49,019 bases of DNA from assembly GCA_900543325.1 (NCBI GenBank), contig UQQU01000016.1, positions 1-49,019 on the forward strand, given 5' to 3'. This DNA is from an uncultured Clostridium sp. Its GTDB lineage: Bacteria > Bacillota > Clostridia > Clostridiales > Clostridiaceae. Shown one piece after another: positions 16,215 through 25,944 of this stretch. The notes below the pieces were generated by a model, which had not been told where the DNA came from, did no database searches, and saw nothing but the letters and a program-made list of their open reading frames with translations. The position numbers and the translations under genes were made by a program. Each line of letters begins with the position of its first letter. Position 1 is the first letter of the stretch.

Positions 16215-18557
16215 ATGATTAGAAAATTTTCTAAGTTTAAATTTATCACTATATTATTAGCCGTTGTATTAGTTACTCTATACATTTATATAGTGAAATC
16301 TATAATTTCTTTTAAAACGAGTAATAATACTATTACAAATTCTGATTATAAATTAGTTGAAGAGCCGCTTACTACTCACCCTAGATTATTTGTAAATAAT
16401 GATGATATAAGTAATATTAAAGAGCGACTTAGTAATACTTATAATTCACTTGCTTGGGATTCTATTAATGAATATGCAGAAAAATCTTTAGAAAATCAAA
16501 CTTTAAGTAACCAACTACTAATTGTTCAATCTAATGCACTTAAGTATTTATTATATGGAGATACTTCTAATGGAAACACCGCCATAAAATACTATTCAAT
16601 ACTCTCTTCGTATTTAGAAACCTTAAATACAGTTATAAAAAATGATTCTTATAAGTTAGCTAACACAGCTGGTGAAGCTATGGTAACAGGAGCTATGGTT
16701 TATGATTGGTGCTATGATTTGTTATCTAATGATGAAAAGCTTCAATATATAAGTTTATTTAAGACACTAGCTTCTTTCCTTGAAATAGGATATCCACCAA
16801 CACTTTCTAGCACCATAACTAGTCATGCTTCTGGAAATCAGCTTTTATATTATTTATTATCTGTTGGAATCGCTACTTATGATGAAGATACTGAAATGTA
16901 TGATTATGCAATTTCTGAAATTAACGCCGAATATATACCATCTAGACAGTTTCTTAGCAATGCTCTAATGCATTATCAAGGAAGTAACTATGGTGTTGTT
17001 AGATATCAATCTGAACTATATACATCATTATTATTAAATAAAATAGGATATGAAAATGTTTTTGGTGAAAATCATAATCTTATTGCTCTTCAATGGATAT
17101 ATTACACAAGACCTGACGGTCAATATTTAAGAGATGGAGATATTTATTATAAGGCCGAACTTAACCAAAAATGGACCTTTACTAGTATGTATTTATTAGC
17201 TTCCTATATTTCAAAGAATAGCTATATACAAGATAGGTTAATGAGTGAACTAAATTATTATAAAGATGTTTCAATAGATAAAGTTATTAATCCTGTAATG
17301 CTTGTTTTATATTTAGATGAGAATACAAAAAGCACACCACCTGATTCATTACCACTAACCAAAATATTTGGAAGCCCTATAGGGTATATGGTTGCTAGAA
17401 CTGGTTGGGACTCAGGAATTGATTCTAGTTCTGTTGTTGCTAGTTTTAAAGTTGGGGAATATAAAACTAATAACCATGAACATCTTGATAATGGAAGTTT
17501 TCAGATCTACTATAAAGGTGCCTTAGCAATAGATTCTGGTATATATGAAGGTGATAATGGTGGCTATGGAAGTAATCACGATATTAATTATAATAAAAGA
17601 ACTATAGCCCACAATAGTATGTTAGTTTATGATCCTAATGAAGAATTTATTGCTTGGGGAAATAAAGTTGTAAATGATGGTGGTCAGCAATTTCCTAATG
17701 ATAATGGAGATGCTAAAAATTACTCTTCTTTATTAAATGATGGTTATCATGTAAGTGACATTGTATCTTATGGCGTAGGCCCTGATGAAAATACTCCTAT
17801 TTATAGTTATATGAAAGGTGATTTAACTCATAGCTATTCTAATAAAGTATCAAATTATACTCGTTCATTTTTATTCATTAACAATGATGATACTGATGAA
17901 CCTGCAACTATGATAGTATTTGATGACATAACATCATCTAATGAAAACTTTAAAAAATATTATTTACTTCATAGTATAAATAAGCCTTCTGTAAATAATA
18001 ACACAACCACTATTACAATGGATTCCAATGGATATAACGGAAAACTTATAAATACTACTTTATTACCTAATAATTTATCTATTGAAACCGTAGGTGGAGA
18101 TAATAATGAATTCAATGTTTTTGGAACTAACTTTAGTGATTCCTTAAGTAACCCTTCTATAGCTTCTGCTTATGAAGCTGGCTCTTATAGAGTTCAAGTT
18201 TCTCCTACTGATTCAAATAAAAATGATATATTTATTAATGTAATGCAAGTTATGGATTCTGATCATGAAACTCAAATTACTCCCTCTTATTTTGAAACTG
18301 ATGATTATTATGGAGTAAATTTATATAATACTGTTGCTATATATATTAAAGAATCATCTATAAAAAATAAATCTTATAATATAGATTTATCTAATGAAAC
18401 CATTAATTCTAATTATAATTTAATTGTTTTAAACTTAGAATTTGATAAATGGAAAACTTCATCTAGTATATTGGCTAAAAGAACTACTTTAACTAAAGAA
18501 AATAGTGTTCTTTTCTTAGAAAACTTAGAGTCTCCTAAGATAAAAATTAACCGATAA
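16215..18557 (+). CDS. Membrane-anchored heparinase II/III-like polysaccharide lyase
   Basis: 780 residues. An N-terminal hydrophobic helix (about 10-32, FITILLAVVLVTLYIYIV) with basic residues before it is a signal anchor, placing the rest outside. Next come THPRLFVNNDDISNIKERL, an alpha-helical domain typical of alginate-lyase-like proteins, and from about 395 the heparinase II/III C-terminal beta-sandwich (NNHEHLDNGSFQIYYKGALA, DSGIYEGD, TIAHNSMLVYDP) with the conserved His residues. It probably cuts an acidic polymer by beta-elimination, plausibly the capsule itself for release, trimming or remodelling. It is the only plus-strand gene inside the locus, with an AAAGGAGG ribosome site. Substrate is inferred from the AlgD-like gene at 28266-29633. 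Confidence 0.8.
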   Translation: MIRKFSKFKFITILLAVVLVTLYIYIVKSIISFKTSNNTITNSDYKLVEEPLTTHPRLFVNNDDISNIKERLSNTYNSLAWDSINEYAEKSLENQTLSNQLLIVQSNALKYLLYGDTSNGNTAIKYYSILSSYLETLNTVIKNDSYKLANTAGEAMVTGAMVYDWCYDLLSNDEKLQYISLFKTLASFLEIGYPPTLSSTITSHASGNQLLYYLLSVGIATYDEDTEMYDYAISEINAEYIPSRQFLSNALMHYQGSNYGVVRYQSELYTSLLLNKIGYENVFGENHNLIALQWIYYTRPDGQYLRDGDIYYKAELNQKWTFTSMYLLASYISKNSYIQDRLMSELNYYKDVSIDKVINPVMLVLYLDENTKSTPPDSLPLTKIFGSPIGYMVARTGWDSGIDSSSVVASFKVGEYKTNNHEHLDNGSFQIYYKGALAIDSGIYEGDNGGYGSNHDINYNKRTIAHNSMLVYDPNEEFIAWGNKVVNDGGQQFPNDNGDAKNYSSLLNDGYHVSDIVSYGVGPDENTPIYSYMKGDLTHSYSNKVSNYTRSFLFINNDDTDEPATMIVFDDITSSNENFKKYYLLHSINKPSVNNNTTTITMDSNGYNGKLINTTLLPNNLSIETVGGDNNEFNVFGTNFSDSLSNPSIASAYEAGSYRVQVSPTDSNKNDIFINVMQVMDSDHETQITPSYFETDDYYGVNLYNTVAIYIKESSIKNKSYNIDLSNETINSNYNLIVLNLEFDKWKTSSSILAKRTTLTKENSVLFLENLESPKIKINR

Positions 18558-18589
18558 ATTATAAATATCTATATTAAACTTCACTACAG

Positions 18590-18629
18590 TAAAATCACCT
18601 AGTAATTTTTGAATTACTAGGTGATTTTA
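18590..18629. terminator. Bidirectional terminator between lyase and flippase genes
   Basis: A perfect 18-base-pair stem (18590-18607 with 18612-18629) and a four-base loop, A-rich on one side and T-rich on the other. It lies between convergent genes and should stop both. Confidence 0.85.
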
Positions 18630-18658
18630 TTATACTTTATATACTTTTATTTTCTTTA

Positions 18659-20212
18659 TTAAATAGCGCTCTTACTATTCTTTCTTATAACAATAGACTT
18701 TACATATTTATCAATAACTTTATTATAAATAAATTTAAACTCATCTGTCTTAAAGAAAACTAACAAGAAAATTGTATTTGGTAATATTGCACATACTATC
18801 ATCTTCATTATAAATCCTAATATATCTCCTCCATTAATTAATGAACAAGTCATATAAGTAACTATAAGTGAAATAATTAATACTCCAAAATATAAGATTG
18901 ATTTTACATAATATCCAATTGATTTTTTATCAAAATATTCTTTCATTAAAACTCTAGGCTCAACAACAAAATTTGTACTTAATCTAGCAATAGCAGTTGC
19001 TGCAAATATTCCAAACATACCCATAGTTTTTCCTAGAATTATAGAAAAAGCTATATTAATTAATGCTGATAAAATTGGAATATACCTTGTACTTTTAAAT
19101 AATCCCGTTGTATCCTTAAAAACATTTATAGGATTAAGTATTCCTGCTAAATAAAAATTAAATACTATCATTTGAACTACTGCTGTTCCTAAAATATATT
19201 TCTCTCCAACCCAAAGTGAAATAAAATCATTAAATAATACATAAAGGCAAATTGAACAAAATCCAAATATCCAAAATGCGGCAAAATTTAATGTATTAAA
19301 AATTTTATATTGATACTCTCTGTCATTACTTGTATTTAAATTTCCCACACTTGAATGAATAGAGTTAAATATTGTTGTTGTAAAAATAAGTATTGAATTA
19401 ACTATCATTGTATAGTTTGAATAATATCCTACAAATATTGTTCCAATAATAACAGAAATTATTATATTATCTGTACTATTTAATATAACACCACCTATTT
19501 TATACAGAAATATAGCTTTTATATCTGAAAATATTTTTTTCTTTTCACTATCTTCTAACGTTTCCTCTTTATTTATATATGGATATATCTTATCAGCTTT
19601 TTTAGCACTGCACATATTTGATAGAAATGTACATATAACCTGAATTGTTAAATATAAAATATAATTATGTGTTGTAAAAATAATAACAGTTTGTACTAAA
19701 AATTTAATTATTACAAATGCAAAAGAATACATTTTTAACAAGTACATTTTTTGATCTGAGTATATTATTAAAGTCTTATAAGAAAATAAATATGATGCTA
19801 CTGAATCTGCTAAAAATAATAAATAATATAGCTCTAGATATTTAATAGGTTGCTCTAATATAACTAAGTCTCTCAAAAAAGGTAGCAATGCTAATCCTAT
19901 TACCGTTATTGAAAGTGCTATTATAATATATATTCTTTTAAAATATCTAGTTAATGCTGCTAATTTTTTCTCGTCTCTATTTGCTAACGGATTATACATA
20001 CTATACATCATGGCTGTACCCATTCCTAAGTCAGCTAATGATAAAATACTTAATATATTAGAAAATAACCCATTTATCCCCAAATACTCTATACCTAATA
20101 CATAAATAAATATACTTCTTGATATAAAATTAATTAATAAAACTATACATTGCGTTGTAATTCCAAATGTCATATTTCTTATTGAATTTTTAGTTCTTGA
20201 AGTGCTGTCCAT
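18659..20212 (-). CDS. wzx: Wzx-type polysaccharide flippase
   Basis: 517 residues with about 12-14 hydrophobic helices throughout. The N-terminal region SRSIFIYVLGIEYLGINGLFSNILSILSLADLGMG is characteristic of Gram-positive oligosaccharide flippases of the MATE-like MVF fold. It moves the lipid-linked repeat unit across the membrane. ATG at 20212 after GGAGA. Last gene of the rightmost capsule unit, but separated from the PP-loop gene by a hairpin, so its transcription may be attenuated or separate. Confidence 0.88.
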   Translation of the reverse strand: MDSTSRTKNSIRNMTFGITTQCIVLLINFISRSIFIYVLGIEYLGINGLFSNILSILSLADLGMGTAMMYSMYNPLANRDEKKLAALTRYFKRIYIIIALSITVIGLALLPFLRDLVILEQPIKYLELYYLLFLADSVASYLFSYKTLIIYSDQKMYLLKMYSFAFVIIKFLVQTVIIFTTHNYILYLTIQVICTFLSNMCSAKKADKIYPYINKEETLEDSEKKKIFSDIKAIFLYKIGGVILNSTDNIIISVIIGTIFVGYYSNYTMIVNSILIFTTTIFNSIHSSVGNLNTSNDREYQYKIFNTLNFAAFWIFGFCSICLYVLFNDFISLWVGEKYILGTAVVQMIVFNFYLAGILNPINVFKDTTGLFKSTRYIPILSALINIAFSIILGKTMGMFGIFAATAIARLSTNFVVEPRVLMKEYFDKKSIGYYVKSILYFGVLIISLIVTYMTCSLINGGDILGFIMKMIVCAILPNTIFLLVFFKTDEFKFIYNKVIDKYVKSIVIRKNSKSAI

Positions 20213-20258
20213 ACATATTCTCCTTAAATAAATTGAATGATTCTATTTGAAATTTAAT

Positions 20259-20302
20259 ATAAAACTAGTAATTACATGTAAAAATATAATTACTAGTTTT
20301 AT
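20259..20302 (-). terminator. Hairpin between PP-loop gene and wzx (terminator or attenuator)
   Basis: A perfect 16-base-pair stem (20259-20274 with 20287-20302), 12-base loop, 18 bases after the PP-loop gene stop. The sequence after it on the minus strand (ATTAAATTTC) is only weakly U-rich, so partial termination upstream of wzx is likely. A weak TTGTAA-N16-TATAAA (20298-20325, minus) overlaps it and could start wzx transcription. Confidence 0.55.
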
Positions 20303-20319
20303 ATTAATATTGATTATCT

Positions 20320-21555
20320 TTACAATATAATCATTTTATATAACTTATTTCTTATTTTCCCACCTAGGGTTCTTTTAAAATTACCTTCTTTAAAAAAATC
20401 TATCTTTAATATCCATTCTAATTCTGTACCTTTCCAAAGCTCCTCACTTTCCATAAATCTTTCTTTTACATCATTCCAATGCATTATATTAGGTCCATGA
20501 ACATTCCATTTATATTTCCAGTTTCTTTTTATATTCATTATAGTATCTTTATTTATATTAAACCCCAATTGATTTGGATCAACTTTTTCTGCAATTATTC
20601 CCATAATTGTTCTACTGCATTTTTCGCATACACTACAGTTATCTCCACCTTCTGATTGCCAACAAACTCTTATCTTAATATCTTCTTTTGTTCTTTTAAT
20701 ATAGTCACATATTATTTTTATTTTATCTTGTCTTGTATTTTCAAAACCATCATGGATAACATTCATAGCTGATACTTTAAATTTATTATCTATACTAGGG
20801 TGTGATGCAATCCTATAGTTTTCACTTTTTATATTAAGCGAAGCTGGTATATACGTAGTTCTTAATTTATATTTGTATGCATAAGGGGCTATATGTCCTA
20901 AAAGACCTATTCCATGCTGAACTCCAAACCACCATCCATCTTGTGTTTCTGTTACTTTATTAAATTCTTCATCTAAATTTTGCTCAATTATAAATTCACG
21001 AAAATTTGATTTTATAAATATATTTTTCAAAGCTTTTGACTTTGCAAAATTACTTACTTCAGTTTTAACTTTATTCCATCCTTTATTATCAGATAACTTT
21101 ATATCAGATCCCCATAATGTAACAAGATCAGGTTTTTCATCAATTTTGGTTATTAATGTAGCTAATGAATCTACTCCTCCACTAAAAAATGTTGCACTTT
21201 TGTTTTGAGGTATATATTCATAATCATTAATTTTATCTGCTATTATATTTCCTCCTAATTTCGCTTTAGTAAACATATTTGAAAAAGAATTCTTTATTTC
21301 ATTTAAAGACTCATAAAAGTTTCTATCTAATTCTGGCACTAAAATTTCTGAATTAAAAAACCATGCTATTTGAACAACATTACTAATAAATGGAATTACC
21401 AATATTCCTTTTGGTACATTTTCCATTGATTCCTCATACTCGATATACATTAAATTTTGTTTAAAAAAACTACTTATACTTCCTTGAACATTAAATTTAA
21501 CTTCTACTTTATTTTTATTCGCCTCAACACTCTCAACTACTATTTTATTAACCAC
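20320..21555 (-). CDS. QueC-like PP-loop ATPase in the capsule operon
   Basis: 411 residues. An N-terminal domain of about 115 residues that I do not recognise precedes a PP-loop motif SGGVDS (125-130). A cysteine set C298-x8-C307-x2-C310-x2-C313 (CWQSEGGDNCSVCEKC) has the spacing of the QueC zinc site. QueC adenylates a carboxylate and installs nitrogen to make preQ0; no other queuosine gene is here. The gene lies in a tight capsule operon, 24 bases after the pyruvyl transferase. I infer an ATP-dependent modification of a sugar, such as amidation of a uronate carboxylate, but no characterised homologue comes to mind. GTG start. Confidence 0.7.
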   Translation of the reverse strand: MVNKIVVESVEANKNKVEVKFNVQGSISSFFKQNLMYIEYEESMENVPKGILVIPFISNVVQIAWFFNSEILVPELDRNFYESLNEIKNSFSNMFTKAKLGGNIIADKINDYEYIPQNKSATFFSGGVDSLATLITKIDEKPDLVTLWGSDIKLSDNKGWNKVKTEVSNFAKSKALKNIFIKSNFREFIIEQNLDEEFNKVTETQDGWWFGVQHGIGLLGHIAPYAYKYKLRTTYIPASLNIKSENYRIASHPSIDNKFKVSAMNVIHDGFENTRQDKIKIICDYIKRTKEDIKIRVCWQSEGGDNCSVCEKCSRTIMGIIAEKVDPNQLGFNINKDTIMNIKRNWKYKWNVHGPNIMHWNDVKERFMESEELWKGTELEWILKIDFFKEGNFKRTLGGKIRNKLYKMIIL

Positions 21556-21579
21556 TTTTTATACCTCTCTTAACTTTTA

Positions 21580-22638
21580 TTACAAATTTATCTCTTCTCT
21601 TAAAGTATTAAAATACTTTTCTTTAAATTTTGTTTTATTAATATTAGTCATGCCTTCTAACTCATTAATTAGAAATTTTATATTTTCATATGAAGTATCA
21701 TCAGTTAATTTTATATAGTTTAAATTTTTTAACCATTTATAACTTTCTGTTACCTTATGGTCCAAAGATTTAAAGACTATACATGGTGTTCTAGTTATAG
21801 TACAAAAAATCATTCCGTGTAATCTATCTGTAATTACTACCTTTGCATTAAAAAACTTTTGCCAAATATCAGCTAACTCTATATTTCTATTCTTAAAATC
21901 TACATCTTTTTTAACTACTGTATCATAAACATAAATATTCTTATAATCTGCAATTAAAGTATTTATGATTTCTTCTTTCTTATTTTTTAATATACTTTCT
22001 TTATCTGTTCTTAAACATGTCATTATATATTTTCTTTCTATATTAGATGGACTTTTTAAATTTTCTAAGTATAAAACAATGTCTGGCTTTTTTATTATTT
22101 TTACATTTTTAAATTCTTTTTTCATTTTTTTATAGGATTCATCTTCTCTTGCTAAAATAGTTAAATTTTTATTGCTATTATATATTTTTTTGCTTTTTTC
22201 TAATTCAGCATGTCCTATTTCATCATCCGTAAAACTAATAGTTTGTGTCATGGATATTATGGGATTTTCTTTAAATTTGTCGATAATAAATCTTCTTGCT
22301 GCTTCCTCTTGGATATATAGATTTCCCATATTACCTCCACCATGAAGTATTATTATGTCATCCTTATTTAATATATTTTTTATAGCCTTATAATATTTAA
22401 ATGTATCTTCTCTACTTACTTCAATTATTTGATATTTGTTGAAATTTTCCTTTAAATACTTTATACTTGCATAAGCTATTGCCTGATCTCCCATATTTCC
22501 ATGTTTAGGTGATAACATGTATATTATCTTTTTTAAATTTTTAAATTTTTTAAACTTATAACTATTAATAAAGCTTGCAACAGCCCATAAAGTATTTTTT
22601 TTACCAATACCTAAACTCTGATTATTATTTAACTTCAT
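21580..22638 (-). CDS. Polysaccharide pyruvyl transferase
   Basis: 352 residues of the CsaB/EpsI family. Motifs are SPKHGNMGDQAIAYASIKYL near residue 45, IILHGGGNMGNLYIQEEAARR, and near the C-terminus VVITDRLHGMIFCTITRTP with the catalytic Arg/His region. It transfers a pyruvate ketal from phosphoenolpyruvate to a sugar, adding negative charge. ATG at 22638 after CGGAGA. Confidence 0.88.
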   Translation of the reverse strand: MKLNNNQSLGIGKKNTLWAVASFINSYKFKKFKNLKKIIYMLSPKHGNMGDQAIAYASIKYLKENFNKYQIIEVSREDTFKYYKAIKNILNKDDIIILHGGGNMGNLYIQEEAARRFIIDKFKENPIISMTQTISFTDDEIGHAELEKSKKIYNSNKNLTILAREDESYKKMKKEFKNVKIIKKPDIVLYLENLKSPSNIERKYIMTCLRTDKESILKNKKEEIINTLIADYKNIYVYDTVVKKDVDFKNRNIELADIWQKFFNAKVVITDRLHGMIFCTITRTPCIVFKSLDHKVTESYKWLKNLNYIKLTDDTSYENIKFLINELEGMTNINKTKFKEKYFNTLREEINL

Positions 22639-22675
22639 ATAATATTTCTCCGTTTTAAATTTAGTTTTATTATTA

Positions 22676-23641
22676 TTATGCTAATCTATCAATCTTACCT
22701 TTCACATATTTTTGTATATTCGGATTTATGCAAAACAATGCTAAACTTATTTTCTTTGAAAATTTTTCATCCATTTTAAATAAATATATAGACGCGAAAG
22801 TTCTACTTTCTTTTTTTAATTTAACTGCTAATTTCTTATTGTCTGGTAACTCTTTTTGAGAAATGAAATATATTTTTCTTAGGAAATTTAAATATTGTTT
22901 TACAGCTTTTAAATATAAATCTGTATTTATATTCTCCATAAAACTTATCTTTTCCCTTAGTGCTTCTAGCTTATCTAAGCTCTTAGGTGAGAATTTTTCT
23001 GACATTATACTACCACTTCTTTGCCTGTAGTAATAATATTGACTTTCTATAAATGTTACTTTTTTAGCTTTATATAATAATTTATGAGTCGTAAATTCGT
23101 CTTCATGAATTTTTCCTACAGGGAATTGTATATCTTTAAATAACTCTTTTTTATATATTTTATTCCAACATACAACTGTTATTGGATAATTATTATTATA
23201 TAAATTATATAAAGCTTCTATATTACTATAATTATTTATATAATTATTTATTAATATGTTATTTTCTTCCTCATTTTCAGTTTTAATATATCCACATTGT
23301 ACTATATCACTTTTTTCCTTTATAGCTATATTGACTAAATCATAATACATATTTTTATGAATCCAATCATCGCTATCTATAAAACCAATAAATTCTCCTT
23401 TAGCTATATTTATTCCTGAATTTCTTGCCCCACTTAATCCTTTGTTTTTTTGATGTATTACAATTATTCGTTTATCTTTCTTACTGTATTCATCGCAAAT
23501 TACCCCACTACCATCATTTGACCCATCATCTACAAGTATAAGTTCATAATCGATGAATTTTTGTTCTAAAACACTTTCTATACACTTTCTTATATAATTT
23601 TTAACATTATAAACTGGCATAATTATACTTAACTTTATCAT
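22676..23641 (-). CDS. Family 2 glycosyltransferase
   Basis: About 321 residues with a canonical GT-A domain: LSIIMPVYNVKNYIRKCIESVL, ELILVDDGSNDGSG, NKGLSGARNSGI and GEFIGFIDSDDW, the last being the metal and nucleotide site. WNKIYKKELF and HEDEFTTHKLLYKA follow, as in capsule GT2 enzymes. I prefer the ATG at 23641; the in-frame TTG twelve bases upstream abuts AGGAG. Closely related in layout to the next gene, suggesting an old duplication. Confidence 0.88.
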   Translation of the reverse strand: MIKLSIIMPVYNVKNYIRKCIESVLEQKFIDYELILVDDGSNDGSGVICDEYSKKDKRIIVIHQKNKGLSGARNSGINIAKGEFIGFIDSDDWIHKNMYYDLVNIAIKEKSDIVQCGYIKTENEEENNILINNYINNYSNIEALYNLYNNNYPITVVCWNKIYKKELFKDIQFPVGKIHEDEFTTHKLLYKAKKVTFIESQYYYYRQRSGSIMSEKFSPKSLDKLEALREKISFMENINTDLYLKAVKQYLNFLRKIYFISQKELPDNKKLAVKLKKESRTFASIYLFKMDEKFSKKISLALFCINPNIQKYVKGKIDRLA

Positions 23642-23664
23642 GATTTCTCTCAACTCCTACCATG

Positions 23665-24654
23665 CTAGTTATTGTTTTTAAGAACTAATTTCCTTGTTTT
23701 AAAATTATAATATGCATTGAATAGTCTTATCTTCCAAAGAATTAATTTAATTTTATAATTTAAGCTAAAATCTTTTAAAAATATTATTTCATATAAACTT
23801 AAATTAAAATTATAATATTCTTCTTTTTTAAAATCGTTATAAATTTTATTACCATATATATTTTGATATCTTTTTAATAATACAAGTAATGCTGTAGCCT
23901 TAAATATTTTGATAGAATTCTTGCTTACTGATATATTATTTTCATTAACATAATTAAGAATACAAGTCATTGCATAATAATAATCATTCATTGTTTTTAC
24001 ATTTTTAGCGTGTATTGCTGAATTTTCATTTTGTCTGTAACAATATAAAATTTCATTTACATATGATATTCTTTTTACATTACAAACTACTTTAAATACC
24101 GGAAATACATCTTCTATAACTCGTCCCTTTTCCATAGCAAAGTTGTTTTCTATTAGTACCTTTGTTTTAAATAACTTATTCCATAATTGTCCTTGTATTT
24201 CATGCCTAAGCATCATCTCTATAATTTTCTCATTACTATATACCTTATTTGAGTTTAAGTTATACTGAACTTTAACCTTTTTTTCTGTTGATTGATAGTA
24301 TAAATAATATCCACATAAAACTATATCTGAATTGTTTCTTACTGCAGATTTATACATAGTTTCAATCATTTTTTCATCTATAAAATCGTCTGGATCAATA
24401 TATAATGTGTATTCTCCTTTTGCATATTTTAATCCATTATTCCTAGCAATTGAAGCTCCCATATTTTCTTGATTTATAATTTCAATACACTTAAATTTAT
24501 CTATATATTCATTGATAATATTAATACTATTATCCTTTGAACCATCATTAACAACTATTATTTGCAAATCTTTAAATGTCTGCTTTAATAAGCATTCAAA
24601 ACATTTTCTTATATATTTTTCAACATTATAAATAGGAATTATCACAGAAATCAA
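23665..24654 (-). CDS. Family 2 glycosyltransferase
   Basis: About 329 residues, GT-A fold: ISVIIPIYNVEKYIRKCFECLL, IIVVNDGSKDNS, NMGASIARNNGL and YTLYIDPDDFID, then LWNKLFKTKVL and VIEDVFPVFKVV. The first catalytic aspartates read NDGSKD rather than DDGS, a tolerated variant. TTG at 24654 is placed six bases after GAGGTGA; a GTG three codons earlier lies in the ribosome site. It adds one sugar of the repeat unit. Confidence 0.87.
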   Translation of the reverse strand: MISVIIPIYNVEKYIRKCFECLLKQTFKDLQIIVVNDGSKDNSINIINEYIDKFKCIEIINQENMGASIARNNGLKYAKGEYTLYIDPDDFIDEKMIETMYKSAVRNNSDIVLCGYYLYYQSTEKKVKVQYNLNSNKVYSNEKIIEMMLRHEIQGQLWNKLFKTKVLIENNFAMEKGRVIEDVFPVFKVVCNVKRISYVNEILYCYRQNENSAIHAKNVKTMNDYYYAMTCILNYVNENNISVSKNSIKIFKATALLVLLKRYQNIYGNKIYNDFKKEEYYNFNLSLYEIIFLKDFSLNYKIKLILWKIRLFNAYYNFKTRKLVLKNNN

Positions 24655-24673
24655 AAAAATCACCTCATAAAAT

Positions 24674-25921
24674 TCAAATTTGTTTAATATTTTTTCTTTC
24701 TTTATCTAATAAATCTTTTTTATCTAAATTAGATATTCCCATTATCAAAACCGTAAAAATCATAAACAATGCCATGTTATCTGGCTTGTATACTAAGCCA
24801 TTATACATATTTATTTCAGTTACTTTAATTAAAAATGCAAAGCATAAATAGTATGCTTTCCTTTTTATCATATATAAAAATGGATATATAAAAATTAGAA
24901 TTGCTATAGTTGCAGTACAAAGTATTCCATACTTTAAAGTCCATACCTTTATTGGATATTCCATTGCAGCCGTAGCTATTGTAGTTCCAACATTTTCTTC
25001 AATAATCATTTGTACATTTTCACCATATCCACTAAACATCTTGTACGGAACAATATTTAATTCATCAATAACTGCTCCTGCTTCTGTCCTTCCACTAGTT
25101 AATGTATTATTTGATAATCTACTAATAGTCATATTAAAAAATCCCATATAATATATTATTAAAATTAGCATTAAAGATAAAATTATATTAACATACTTAT
25201 TTTTTTTATCTACAGTAAATATAATTGATATTACTATCAACAAGACTCCTGCTTTACTTCCTGTAATAAGCACTCCTAATAATGACATTATCATCACTAT
25301 GTATTTATTAATTAAATTTTCATCTAAATATTTACTACATATACTATTAAATAAAAAAAAGTATATGAATATTTCCTTTGTAAATAAAGCATGACCCATA
25401 TATGATGTATACCTATATCCTATCCATCCTGATAAGGTAGTTGCAAATTTGTCAGCTATAAATTTCATTATTCCTATATTAAATAAATAATCTAGAATAC
25501 CAATAGCAAATATTATCACTGTAAATAAATTTATAGCTTTTGTTACAGATATAAAAACACCTTTTATATATTTTTTTTCTATTTCAATCGCTAATAATGA
25601 AATAGGCATAATTGCTATACACAAATTTTTAAAAATTGTATTAATACCTTCATTATTAATTAAATAATCATTAAAAATAATATATGTTACTATAATCATT
25701 AATACTAATGTTATTTTTATATTTATTTTTTTCTCATTAAACAGTAAATATATTGATAATAATCCCATAAATATAATGTTAATAGCCGCAATATCACCTA
25801 TAACTTCTCTTCTAAAATAGTATGATAATAGAAATACTGATAAAATCATTCCTATAAATATATACCTTAATACTTTACATTCATAATTCTCTTTCAATTC
25901 TATATATTCATCATTAATCAT
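24674..25921 (-). CDS. wzy: Wzy-type O-antigen/capsule polymerase
   Basis: 415 residues with about ten hydrophobic helices and a larger polar loop near residues 265-310 (LSNNTLTSGRTEAGAVIDELN), as in Wzy/O-antigen ligase proteins. There is little sequence conservation in this family, so the call rests on topology, the loop with Arg and the setting with wzx and wzz. It joins repeat units on the outer membrane face. ATG at 25921, GAGGTG upstream. Confidence 0.75.
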   Translation of the reverse strand: MINDEYIELKENYECKVLRYIFIGMILSVFLLSYYFRREVIGDIAAINIIFMGLLSIYLLFNEKKINIKITLVLMIIVTYIIFNDYLINNEGINTIFKNLCIAIMPISLLAIEIEKKYIKGVFISVTKAINLFTVIIFAIGILDYLFNIGIMKFIADKFATTLSGWIGYRYTSYMGHALFTKEIFIYFFLFNSICSKYLDENLINKYIVMIMSLLGVLITGSKAGVLLIVISIIFTVDKKNKYVNIILSLMLILIIYYMGFFNMTISRLSNNTLTSGRTEAGAVIDELNIVPYKMFSGYGENVQMIIEENVGTTIATAAMEYPIKVWTLKYGILCTATIAILIFIYPFLYMIKRKAYYLCFAFLIKVTEINMYNGLVYKPDNMALFMIFTVLIMGISNLDKKDLLDKERKNIKQI

Positions 25922-25944
25922 CTATTCACCTCAACTATAATAAA

